A DNA stretch of 33,372 bases from Paracoccaceae bacterium. GTDB taxonomy: Bacteria > Pseudomonadota > Alphaproteobacteria > Rhodobacterales > Rhodobacteraceae. The translations under genes were made by a program, and so were the position numbers. Below, in pieces: positions 7,363 through 14,661 of the stretch. The notes beneath the pieces were generated by a model. That model saw nothing but the letters and a program-made list of their open reading frames with translations, was not told where the DNA came from and did no database searches. Within the stretch, counting starts at the first letter, position 1, and each line of letters opens with the position of its first letter. The stretch lies in NCBI GenBank assembly GCA_024742705.1, contig JANSXZ010000031.1:1-33372 (forward strand), written 5' to 3'.

Positions 7363-8732
7363 AACCGTTCCTCGCCTTCGGACCGCGGGTTCAGCGCGGC
7401 AATCTCGCCCAGCTTCGCGCGCACGGCCCAATCCGCGCCAAACCCGTATCGCGCCCACCCCAGACTGTCCAGCCGCACCGCCCGTGCCGCGTCGGGCTGG
7501 CCCGACAGCGCCAGGGCTTCGGCCTCCAGAAGCATCAGCGTGGACAGCAGCGCCGCGTTTTCCGCCGCCCGTGCCACGGCCATCTGTGGCCGCACCAGCG
7601 CCAGCGCCGCCGCGCCATCGGCGCGCGTGATGGCATGGGCCGCCAGTTGTGCGGCAACATAGGCGCTGTGCAGGCCGGTGCCAGGGGTCTGGTCGTAATA
7701 GCGCATCGCCGCGCGGTAGTGACGCTGCGCCAGGTCCGGGTCGTGCACCTGCAACATGCGCCCGGCGATGTAGTGGCCGAAGGCGCGGCGATGATCGGTC
7801 CATCCTTCTTCAGCGCCGATGCGTAACGCCCGCGCTGCCGCATCGCGCCGGATGGCCGGGCTGGCGCCGGGGCCCAGCGCCGTCTGCACGGCATCGATCC
7901 AGGCACGTGGCGTGGGCTGCACCGGTTCGGATGGGCGGGCCGCGCCCCCGGGATTGAGCCGCGCGAGGATCGCCGGCAGGCGCGCGGCCACCTCGTCGCG
8001 GGCCATCCCGCTGCGCAGGTTGCGGTCGTAGGTGATCCGCAGGATCAGCATGTCATAGCCGGTCAGGACCGTGTGCACGTTGTCATCGTTGAAAACGGAT
8101 TCGCGCAGCCGGTACAGATCGTTCAGCGGACCCAGTGCCTGGGCCAGTTCCTCGTGCAGGCAATCGCGGATCTCCTGCGGGCTCGCGTCGAAGGGCACGA
8201 AGATCGCCATGCGGGTGCGGCTGCGCAGATTGGCCCAGTTGGTTTGCGGCGCGCGGCGCTTGCGGCGGAATTCGTCCAGACCCGAGACATTGGGAATCAC
8301 GAAACATGCCGCCTGCGGCAAGGCCCGGCGGATGTCGCTGCGGCTGACCGCCTCGATCGTGATCGCCGCATCCTCCGAGCGGACCTGGCGGATGTCGATC
8401 CCGGCCTCGTCGCGCAACCGTGCCAGCAGCCGGGCCAGATCGGGCCCGAGGCTGGGCGCGGGCCGTCCCGTGACGCGCAGCGTCAGCGGCTCTTCGAAGC
8501 GGGTGAAGACCGGCAGCGTGCGGCCGCTTTCCAGTTGGAAATGCAGCGCCATGAAATCGGCGGCGATGTTGGCGTTCGATGCCAGGGGCGGCGTGGGCGC
8601 CGGCGCGGCAAAGCGTTTCACCGGCGGCAGGGCGCTTTCGGCGATCACCGCGCGGGTGGGCGTTTCGGACATCGGCGTCAGGCTGCAACCCGCCAGCAGC
8701 AGACCAAGCGATATGGCCGCCGCGCGGATCAC
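7359..8732 (-). CDS. DUF2927 lipoprotein, zincin-like
   Basis: A 457-aa protein. The GTG start at 8732 gives a clean lipoprotein signal peptide: MIRAAAISLGLLLAGC with the lipobox LAGC at Cys16. The DUF2927 domain follows (about residues 50-245) and contains HEELAQ (193-198) and a downstream LNDLYRLRESVFNDD, reminiscent of zincin metallopeptidases. The C-terminal part (about 290-457) is alanine-rich and helical, TPR-like. The start overlaps the GNAT stop (8729-8731), and the stop overlaps the next start. A role as a periplasmic membrane-anchored peptidase is an inference from HExxxQ only; the domain function is unassigned. Confidence 0.85.
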   Translation of the reverse strand: MIRAAAISLGLLLAGCSLTPMSETPTRAVIAESALPPVKRFAAPAPTPPLASNANIAADFMALHFQLESGRTLPVFTRFEEPLTLRVTGRPAPSLGPDLARLLARLRDEAGIDIRQVRSEDAAITIEAVSRSDIRRALPQAACFVIPNVSGLDEFRRKRRAPQTNWANLRSRTRMAIFVPFDASPQEIRDCLHEELAQALGPLNDLYRLRESVFNDDNVHTVLTGYDMLILRITYDRNLRSGMARDEVAARLPAILARLNPGGAARPSEPVQPTPRAWIDAVQTALGPGASPAIRRDAAARALRIGAEEGWTDHRRAFGHYIAGRMLQVHDPDLAQRHYRAAMRYYDQTPGTGLHSAYVAAQLAAHAITRADGAAALALVRPQMAVARAAENAALLSTLMLLEAEALALSGQPDAARAVRLDSLGWARYGFGADWAVRAKLGEIAALNPRSEGEERL

Positions 8733-9181
8733 GCCCGCCCGTACCGGATGAAGGGCGACTTGACCCCGATCCTGTCGTAGAGACGCCGCGCGGTGGCGTT
8801 GAAATCCTGTGTCAGCCAATAGACCGAAGGCGCGCCCTGCGCGTCGGCCCGCGCATAGACCGCTTCGATCAGCGCGCGCCCGACACCGGTGCCGCGCACG
8901 TCGGGCCGCGCATAGAGATCCTGCAGGTAACACACGTCTTCGATTTTCCAGGCGTGGCGGTGAAACAGGAAATGCGTGAACCCGACGGCGCGGCCGCCGG
9001 CTTCGGCGATGATGCCGTTGAAATCGCGTGGGTCGTCACCCAGCAGCCGCGCGAAGGTGCTGTCGTAGACCTGCTGTTCCACCGAGGTTTCGTAGAACAC
9101 CAGATAATCGGTCCACATCTCTGCCCAGGCATCGCGGTCCGAGGCGCGCAGCGGGCGGATCGTCACGGAATTCTGCGTCAT
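8729..9181 (-). CDS. GNAT family N-acetyltransferase in MoxR-VWA unit
   Basis: A 150-aa compact GNAT. It starts MTQNSVTIRPLRASDRDAW, and the acetyl-CoA loop is RGTGVGR at residues 96-102 after LQDLYARPDV, with a C-terminal ARRLYDRIGV typical of the fold. This is the size and layout of small-molecule or N-terminal acetyltransferases. It lies between the MoxR gene (46-base gap) and the DUF2927 gene, which begins inside its stop codon, so it is coupled to the latter. The acceptor is unknown; acetylation of a partner in the unit is only a guess. Confidence 0.9.
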   Translation of the reverse strand: MTQNSVTIRPLRASDRDAWAEMWTDYLVFYETSVEQQVYDSTFARLLGDDPRDFNGIIAEAGGRAVGFTHFLFHRHAWKIEDVCYLQDLYARPDVRGTGVGRALIEAVYARADAQGAPSVYWLTQDFNATARRLYDRIGVKSPFIRYGRA

Positions 9182-9227
9182 CTGGTTGCCTTTCCTGAGG
9201 TTTCGGTGCGCTGGCCGGGCGCGCGCG

Positions 9228-10070
9228 TTACCGCCGCTGCGACCGTGCCATGAAAGCCAGCCGTTCGAACAGGTGTACGTCCTGTTCGTTCTTCAGAAGC
9301 GCCCCGTGCAGCTTTGGCAGCGCGTTTGCGCCGTCACGCTTGAGATCTTCGGCGGTCAGATCCTCGGCCAGCAGCAGCTTGAGCCAATCGAGCACTTCGG
9401 AAGTCGAGGGTTTCTTCTTCAGACCGGTCTGGTCGCGCAATTCATAGAATTGCGTCAGCGCGGTGGTCAGCAGCGCCTCCTTTATGCCGGGATGGTGCAC
9501 CTCGACGATCTTGCGCATCGTCGTTTCGTCGGGGAAGCGGATGTAGTGGAAAAAGCAGCGGCGCAGAAAGGCGTCGGGCAGCTCTTTTTCGTTGTTCGAC
9601 GTGATGATCACGATGGGACGGTTCACGGCGCGGATCGTCTCGCCGGTCTCGTAGACGAAGAATTCCATCCGGTCGAGTTCCTGCAACAGGTCGTTGGGGA
9701 ATTCGATATCGGCCTTGTCGATCTCGTCGATCAGCAGGACCACCTTTTCGCCGGCTTCGAAGGCTTCCCACAGCTTGCCCTTCTTGATGTAGTTCGACAC
9801 ATCGTGCACCCGGTCTTCGCCCAACTGGCTGTCGCGCAGGCGGCTGACGGCGTCATATTCATAAAGCCCCTGCTGTGCGCGGGTGGTGGATTTGATGTTC
9901 CATTCGATCATCCGCAGTCCAAGGGCCCCCGCGACCTGCCGCGCCAGTTCGGTCTTGCCGGTGCCCGGTTCGCCCTTGACGAGCAGCGGGCGCTCGAGCG
10001 TGACGGCGGCGTTGACCGCAATGGTCAGATCGTCGGTTGCCACATATTCCTTGGTGCCTTCAAACTTCAT
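9228..10070 (-). CDS. MoxR-family AAA+ ATPase
   Basis: A 280-aa MoxR-type ATPase. Walker A is GEPGTGKT (about residues 33-40), Walker B is VVLLIDEIDKAD, sensor 1 lies in VIITSNNEKELPDAF, and the lid contains the RRCFFHYIRFP stretch typical of MoxR. It uses ATP to remodel partner proteins, normally with a VWA protein, which is the last gene of the same unit. The start is set at ATG 10070 because GAAAGG stands 6 bases upstream; the in-frame GTG at 10073 would add one residue. A perfect palindrome lies 27 bases upstream and could be an operator. Confidence 0.93.
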   Translation of the reverse strand: MKFEGTKEYVATDDLTIAVNAAVTLERPLLVKGEPGTGKTELARQVAGALGLRMIEWNIKSTTRAQQGLYEYDAVSRLRDSQLGEDRVHDVSNYIKKGKLWEAFEAGEKVVLLIDEIDKADIEFPNDLLQELDRMEFFVYETGETIRAVNRPIVIITSNNEKELPDAFLRRCFFHYIRFPDETTMRKIVEVHHPGIKEALLTTALTQFYELRDQTGLKKKPSTSEVLDWLKLLLAEDLTAEDLKRDGANALPKLHGALLKNEQDVHLFERLAFMARSQRR

Positions 10071-10096
10071 CACATGCCTTTCGCGTACCGATGGAC

Positions 10097-10108
10097 GTTG
10101 CGCGCAAC
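10097..10108. promoter_or_regulatory. Perfect 12-bp palindrome upstream of moxR
   Basis: GTTGCGCGCAAC is its own reverse complement and lies 27 bases before the moxR ATG, within the expected promoter/leader of the MoxR-VWA unit. It could be a binding site for a dimeric regulator, but no regulator is identified and chance in GC-rich DNA is possible. Confidence 0.3.
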
Positions 10109-10300
10109 ACTAGCAGTTTGCCCGCTGCCCACAAGAAGTGACGCAACGGCGCGCGACCGGCCCGCGTGCTGCCGGGCAGCGCACGCACGGCGCCGCCGCC
10201 CGAAGGCCGGTGATGAAAAAACGCCCGAGATTTCAGCAGCCTAGGAACCGGCCCTGCAAAGGCGGTATTTCCTTCATTCTGATCGCCGGGAACGGGTTTG

Positions 10301-10306
10301 TATAGT
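10301..10306 (+). promoter_or_regulatory. Possible dksA -10 box
   Basis: TATAGT, 98 bases before the chosen dksA start, inside an imperfect inverted repeat (GGGTTTGT...ACAACCC, 10294-10314). No good -35 box is seen at the right distance. Confidence 0.3.
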
Positions 10307-10403
10307 GACAACCCGCGCAACCTCGGCTAAACGCGGCGCCATGGGAAACCAAATGTCTGGGGAGCGTCCGGTGACCGCCACTCGCCAAGCCAAGGAAAGC
10401 AAC

Positions 10404-10826
10404 ATGAAACAGGAACTGTTCCTGCCCGACGATTACCGTCCGGCCGAGGATGAACCTTTTATGAATGAGCGTCAGACGGAGTACTTTCGTCGCAAGCTGC
10501 TGGACTGGAAAAACGAATTGCTTGCCGGCAGCCGCGACACGATCGAAGGCTTGCAGGACGGCACGCGCAACATTCCCGATGTCGCGGACCGGGCCTCGGA
10601 AGAGACCGACCGCGCCCTGGAACTGCGCACCCGCGACCGGCAGCGCAAGTTGGTGTCGAAGATCGACGCCGCGCTGCGCCGCATCGACGAAGGCGAATAC
10701 GGCTATTGCAGCGTGACGGGCGAACCGATTTCCCTGAAGCGGCTGGATGCGCGGCCGATCGCAACCATGAGCCTCGAGGCGCAAGAGCGTCACGAACGCC
10801 GCGAAAAGGTACACCGCGACGACTGA
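10404..10826 (+). CDS. dksA: DksA-type RNA polymerase-binding regulator, one-cysteine form
   Basis: A 140-aa DksA. The coiled-coil tip motif DxxDxA is Asp59-Asp62-Ala64 (PDVADRAS), the acidic tip that enters the polymerase secondary channel and acts with ppGpp. The globular domain keeps the GEPISLKRLDARPIA frame but only one of the four zinc cysteines: Cys102 remains, while the others align with Thr105, Ser123 and Ala126. The ATG at 10404 follows AAGGAAAGC and gives the usual MKQE-type N-terminus; upstream ATG or GTG codons (10341, 10371) would add unlike residues. A strong terminator follows. The protein probably folds without zinc, as I recall for the Rhodobacter sphaeroides homologue. Confidence 0.95.
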   Translation: MKQELFLPDDYRPAEDEPFMNERQTEYFRRKLLDWKNELLAGSRDTIEGLQDGTRNIPDVADRASEETDRALELRTRDRQRKLVSKIDAALRRIDEGEYGYCSVTGEPISLKRLDARPIATMSLEAQERHERREKVHRDD

Positions 10827-10852
10827 ACGCGGGCCACATAGCAAGCAGCAGC

Positions 10853-10882
10853 GCCGGGGCCCAGACCCCGGCGATTTTTTTT
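10853..10882 (+). terminator. Rho-independent terminator after dksA
   Basis: Stem GCCGGGG (10853-10859) and CCCCGGC (10866-10872) with a 6-base loop, then GA and eight T residues (10875-10882). This is a textbook intrinsic terminator 27 bases after the dksA stop, so the following monooxygenase needs its own promoter or read-through. Confidence 0.92.
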
Positions 10883-10912
10883 GATGCTGCATGAAGCGGG
10901 AGCCTGGGCGGC

Positions 10913-12082
10913 ATGAAACTGGACGGGATGGAATGCGTGATCGTCGGGTCCGGCGTGTCGGGCCTGACCGCGGCCCTGGCATTGCGTGCGCGCGGTGCGC
11001 AGGTGCATGTGCTGGAACGGGCCGCGGCGTTGACCGAGGTGGGCGCCGGCCTGCAGATCAGCCCCAACGGTGCCGCGGTTCTCACGGCGCTGGGCCTGGA
11101 GCGGGCGCTGGACGCCGTATCGGTGCGGGCGCAGGCTGTTGAACTGCGCGACCACGCGCGCGGCCGGCTGGTGCTGCGGCTGGATCTGGCGCGGTTCGCC
11201 GGCGATCTGACGTTCCGGATGGTGCACCGCGCGGATCTGATCGCGGTTCTGGACGATGCAGCGCGCGGCGCCGGTGTCACGCTGCAACTGGGCGCGGAAG
11301 TGGCGGGGATCGTGGATGCCGCGCCGCGGCCGTATCTCACGCTGACCGACGGCACTGTCATGGCGGCCGATCTGGTGATTGGCGCGGACGGCTTGCAATC
11401 GCGGGTGCGCGCACTGTTGAACGGCGCCGATGCGCCGTTCTTCACCGGGCAGGTGGCGTGGCGGGCCCTGGTGCCCGACCCGGGGCTGGCGCCGGTGGCG
11501 CAGGTGCATATGGGGCCGGGCCGACACCTTGTGTGCTATCCGCTGCGCGACGGCGCGCTGGCCAATATCGTGGCCGTGGAAGAGCGCGCCGAATGGACCG
11601 CCGAAGGATGGGCGCAGCCCGGCGATCCGGCGGCGCTGCGCAGCGCGTTCGCGCGGTTCGGCGCGGCGCGGCCTTTGCTGGACGCGGTGGACGAGGTGCA
11701 TCTGTGGGGCCTTTTCCGGCATCCTGTCGCGCCGCGCTGGTACGGCAACGCCGTCGCGATCGTCGGCGATGCGGCGCATCCGACGCTGCCGTTCCTGGCA
11801 CAGGGCGCGAATCTCGCTCTCGAGGATGCGTGGTTGCTTGCGGCGTCGCTGGCCCGGGCGCGCGACCGCGAGGAGGGGTTGCTGGTGTACCAGACGCTGC
11901 GCCGCGCCCGTGCCGCGCGGGTGATCGCGGCGGCCAACGCCAACGCCTGGCGCTATCATCTGCGCAACCCGCTGGTGCGACGGGCCGCGCATGGCGCTCT
12001 GCGGCTGGGCGGGGCGCTGGCGCCGGGCGCGGCGGTGCGGCAGTTCGACTGGCTCTACCGTCACGACGTCACCGCGCCCTGA
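10913..12082 (+). CDS. FAD-dependent aromatic-ring monooxygenase family protein
   Basis: A 389-aa class A flavoprotein monooxygenase. The dinucleotide fold is GSGVSG at residues 12-17, the DG motif is GADGLQSRVR (157-166), and the second FAD motif is GDAAHPTLPFLAQGANLALE (285-304). Order and spacing match the salicylate/3-hydroxybenzoate hydroxylase-like branch (PHBH fold), which uses NAD(P)H and O2 to hydroxylate aromatic substrates. There are no aromatic-degradation neighbours, so the substrate is unknown. It stands alone between the dksA terminator and the convergent xth gene. A GCGGGAG stretch lies near the start codon. Confidence 0.88.
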   Translation: MKLDGMECVIVGSGVSGLTAALALRARGAQVHVLERAAALTEVGAGLQISPNGAAVLTALGLERALDAVSVRAQAVELRDHARGRLVLRLDLARFAGDLTFRMVHRADLIAVLDDAARGAGVTLQLGAEVAGIVDAAPRPYLTLTDGTVMAADLVIGADGLQSRVRALLNGADAPFFTGQVAWRALVPDPGLAPVAQVHMGPGRHLVCYPLRDGALANIVAVEERAEWTAEGWAQPGDPAALRSAFARFGAARPLLDAVDEVHLWGLFRHPVAPRWYGNAVAIVGDAAHPTLPFLAQGANLALEDAWLLAASLARARDREEGLLVYQTLRRARAARVIAAANANAWRYHLRNPLVRRAAHGALRLGGALAPGAAVRQFDWLYRHDVTAP

Positions 12083-12121
12083 GCCGCAAGGAGATCCGCG
12101 ATGCGGATCACACGAAGCTTG

Positions 12122-12140
12122 GCCGCGCGTCCCGCGCGGC
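12122..12140. terminator. GC-rich hairpin between monooxygenase and xth
   Basis: A perfect 8-bp stem GCCGCGCG/CGCGCGGC with a 3-base loop lies between two convergent genes. It has no T-tract on either strand, so an intrinsic terminator is uncertain; it could assist Rho or protect 3' ends. Confidence 0.35.
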
Positions 12141-12176
12141 GTCGGCGCCCGCTTGCCGGCGATGCGGCCCGGCGGT

Positions 12177-12956
12177 TCAGATATCGAGATCGACCCAGAC
12201 CGGGACGTGATCCGATGGCTTTTCCTCGCCGCGGGTTGCCGCGTCGATCCCGCAGTCGCGCAGCAGATCGGCGCATTGCGGCGTCAGCAGGAAATGGTCG
12301 ATGCGGATGCCGTCGTTGCGGTTCCATGCGCCGGCCTGGTAGTCCCAGAAGCTGTAGTGCCCCGGCCCCTGTGTCCGCGCGCGGAAGGCTTCGGTGAAGC
12401 CCAGGTTCAGGATGCGGCGGAAGGCGGCGCGGCTTTCGGGGCGAAACAGAGCGTCTTCGCGCCATGCGTCGGGGCGCGCGGCATCCTCGGCTTGCGGGAT
12501 GATATTGTAGTCGCCTGCCATCAGCGCTGGTTCCTCGCAGGCCAGCAGGGCGCGCGCGCGGTCGTGCAGCCGGTCCATCCACGCCAGTTTGTAGTCGTAT
12601 TTCGGGCCCGGCGCGGGGTTGCCGTTGGGCAGGTACAGCCCGCAGATGCGCAGCGCGGTCTTGCCGATCACGGTTGCCTCGATCCAGCGGGCGTGTGTGT
12701 CATCGTCATCGCCGGGTAGCCCGCGGATTACATCCTCGAGCGGGTGTTTCGACAGGATGGCGACGCCGTTGAAGGATTTCTGGCCGTGGGTCTCGACGGT
12801 ATAGCCCCGGTCTTCGAAGGGTGCGCGGGGGAACGCCTCATCGACGGACTTGATTTCCTGCAACAGGACGACATCCGGTTCGGCGGCGTCAAGCCAGCGC
12901 GGAAGCGCGTCGATGCGCGCCTTGATCCCGTTGATGTTGAAGGTGGCGATTTTCAT
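12177..12956 (-). CDS. xth: Exodeoxyribonuclease III (AP endonuclease)
   Basis: A 259-aa EEP-fold nuclease. Conserved residues are Asn7 (TFNINGIKAR), Glu34 (LLQEIK), Tyr108 (GLYLPNG), Asp149/Asn151 (AGDYNIIP) and the terminal Asp249-His250 (SDHVPVW), so the active site is complete. The length is near that of E. coli Xth (268). It nicks DNA at abasic sites and removes 3' blocking groups in base-excision repair. It follows the ErpA-type gene on the same strand after 75 bases and converges on the monooxygenase. Confidence 0.96.
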   Translation of the reverse strand: MKIATFNINGIKARIDALPRWLDAAEPDVVLLQEIKSVDEAFPRAPFEDRGYTVETHGQKSFNGVAILSKHPLEDVIRGLPGDDDDTHARWIEATVIGKTALRICGLYLPNGNPAPGPKYDYKLAWMDRLHDRARALLACEEPALMAGDYNIIPQAEDAARPDAWREDALFRPESRAAFRRILNLGFTEAFRARTQGPGHYSFWDYQAGAWNRNDGIRIDHFLLTPQCADLLRDCGIDAATRGEEKPSDHVPVWVDLDI

Positions 12957-13031
12957 GGCGCGGCCCCGGCTGTTGGCATGTTCCGTCTATTGCCGATGGG
13001 CGCGCGCGCCGCAAGCCCTGGCGCCCGCGGG

Positions 13032-13355
13032 CTACATCGAGAACGAGGTGCCGCAGCCGCATGAGGACGTGGCGTTGGGGTTTTCGATCACGAAGCGCGC
13101 GCCGATCAGTTCCTCGGTGAAATCGATCACGGCGTTTTCGAGAAACGGCAACGAAACCTCGTCGACGACAACCTTCTGGCCCAGGCCCTCGAGCACCAGA
13201 TCGGATGCGCCGGGCGCGTCCAGCGCGATCTCGTACTGAAAACCCGAGCAGCCGCCGCCTTCGACGGCCACACGCAGGGCCTGGCCCTGATCGGCGGCGC
13301 CGATTTCGGCCAGCCGGGCGAAGGCGCGTTCGGTGACTTTCGGGGGCAACATCAT
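13032..13355 (-). CDS. erpA: Fe-S cluster insertion/assembly protein (ErpA/HesB/IscA)
   Basis: A 107-aa A-type Fe-S carrier. The three cluster-binding cysteines are Cys36 (GGGCSGFQY), Cys99 and Cys101 (SSCGCGTSF). It receives clusters from the SUF/ISC scaffold and passes them to apo-proteins. The start is set at the tandem ATGATG (13355), which has CAGGAGAG about 9 bases upstream; an upstream in-frame ATG (13382) would place that ribosome-binding site inside the gene. It is divergent from dgt. Whether it is functionally ErpA, IscA or SufA cannot be told from sequence; the isolated location favours ErpA. Confidence 0.92.
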   Translation of the reverse strand: MMLPPKVTERAFARLAEIGAADQGQALRVAVEGGGCSGFQYEIALDAPGASDLVLEGLGQKVVVDEVSLPFLENAVIDFTEELIGARFVIENPNATSSCGCGTSFSM

Positions 13356-13375
13356 GGCACAACTCTCCTGACCGG

Positions 13376-13404
13376 TTTTCATACCGCTGCATGTGCAATA
13401 TAGA
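13376..13404 (+). promoter_or_regulatory. Possible dgt promoter
   Basis: TTTTCA (13376-13381), 17 bases, TATAGA (13399-13404), with the dgt ATG about 34 bases downstream. Each box matches consensus at 4 of 6 positions. Confidence 0.35.
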
Positions 13405-13437
13405 GACGGTCGGGACAGGTCACAAGGACGTCACGCC

Positions 13438-14595
13438 ATGCGCGCGCCTTTCGCCTCGGATCCGGCACAGAGCAGGGGACGGCTCGTGACGGAGGAGGAA
13501 AGCAGCTTCCGGTCGTGTTTTCAACGCGACCGGGACAGGATCATTCATGCCAGCGCGTTCCGGCGGTTGAAGCACAAGACGCAGGTGTTCATCGAGCATG
13601 AGGGCGATTACTTCCGCACCCGGCTGACCCATTCCATCGAGGTCGCGCAGGTTGCGCGTACGATTTCGGGCGCGCTGGGGTTGAATTCGGAACTGACCGA
13701 GGCGGTCGCGCTGGCGCATGATCTGGGCCACACGCCCTTCGGCCACACCGGCGAGGATGCGCTGCATGCCCTGATGGCGCCATATGGCGGGTTCGATCAC
13801 AATGCCCAGGCGATCCGTATCGTCACCCATCTCGAACGCCACTACGCCGATTTCGACGGGTTGAACCTGACGTGGGAAACGCTGGAGGGGATCGCCAAGC
13901 ACAACGGCCCGGTCACCGGTGATGTTCCCTGGGCGCTGGCGGCCTATTGCGCCGGTCACGATCTCGAATTGCACACCCACGCCAGCGCCGAGGCGCAGGT
14001 GGCCGCCGTGTCCGACGACATCGCCTACAACCATCACGACCTGCACGATGGCCTGCGCGCCGACTTGTTTTCGACCGACGAACTGGCGGCCCTGCCAATC
14101 CTCAGCGGCTGCTTTGCCGCGGTCGATGCGCGCTATCCCGGGCTGAACTACTACCGTCGGCGCCACGAGGCGCTGCGCCGGTTCTTCGGGGTTCTGGTCG
14201 AGGATGTGATAGGCGTTGCGCGGCGGCGCCTGGCGGAAACCGATCCGCAGAGCGTGGCCGACATCCGCAACGCGGGCCGTGCGCTGATCCGGTTCTCGGA
14301 TCCGGTTTTTGCCGATCTGAAGGTGATCCGCCGGTTTCTGTTCGATCGCATGTACCGCGCGCCCAAGGTGGTGAAGATGCGCGCCGAGGTCACGCAGGTC
14401 GTGCGCGATCTGTTTCCGTATTTCATGCACCATCCCGATATCCTGCCGCGCCAGTGGCGCAAGGATGTGGCCGAGGCCGGCGGCGAAGAGGATCTGGCGC
14501 GCATCGTCAGCGACTATATCTCGGGGATGACCGACCGTTTCGCCATTCAGGAGCACGAGCGGCTGATCGTGGCGCCACGGCGCGCGGCAAACTGA
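13438..14595 (+). CDS. dgt: dGTPase-like dNTP triphosphohydrolase (HD domain)
   Basis: A 385-aa HD-superfamily enzyme. The metal site includes His65 (RLTHSIEVAQ) and the His94-Asp95 pair (ALAHDLGHTPFGHTGE), with the N-terminal RDRDRIIHASAFRRLKHKTQ substrate-binding block intact. It hydrolyses dNTPs to deoxynucleoside and triphosphate, controlling nucleotide pools. The length fits the 380-400-aa alphaproteobacterial form rather than the 505-aa E. coli enzyme. An AAGGA motif lies upstream of the ATG. argS follows after 66 bases on the same strand. Confidence 0.94.
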   Translation: MRAPFASDPAQSRGRLVTEEESSFRSCFQRDRDRIIHASAFRRLKHKTQVFIEHEGDYFRTRLTHSIEVAQVARTISGALGLNSELTEAVALAHDLGHTPFGHTGEDALHALMAPYGGFDHNAQAIRIVTHLERHYADFDGLNLTWETLEGIAKHNGPVTGDVPWALAAYCAGHDLELHTHASAEAQVAAVSDDIAYNHHDLHDGLRADLFSTDELAALPILSGCFAAVDARYPGLNYYRRRHEALRRFFGVLVEDVIGVARRRLAETDPQSVADIRNAGRALIRFSDPVFADLKVIRRFLFDRMYRAPKVVKMRAEVTQVVRDLFPYFMHHPDILPRQWRKDVAEAGGEEDLARIVSDYISGMTDRFAIQEHERLIVAPRRAAN

Positions 14596-14661
14596 CGATG
14601 CGACGTTGACGGGCGGCGCCGGAGTGATACACCGCCCCGAAACGCCGCGAGGAACCGCATC

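Larger units (their letters stand above)
10071..10403. other. Divergent intergenic region between moxR and dksA
   Basis: About 330 bases with no convincing gene. It holds the palindrome GTTGCGCGCAAC near moxR, an A6 run at 10216-10221, and a TATAGT -10-like box at 10301-10306 toward dksA. Short ORFs through it read as shadow sequence. Confidence 0.5.

Noticed and set aside
10216..10225. A6 run read as a minus-strand T-tract terminator
   Set aside because: No convincing stem precedes it on the minus strand and no gene ends there.
14606..14631. TTGACG with GATACA as an argS promoter
   Set aside because: The spacer is only 14 bases, too short for a sigma70-type promoter.
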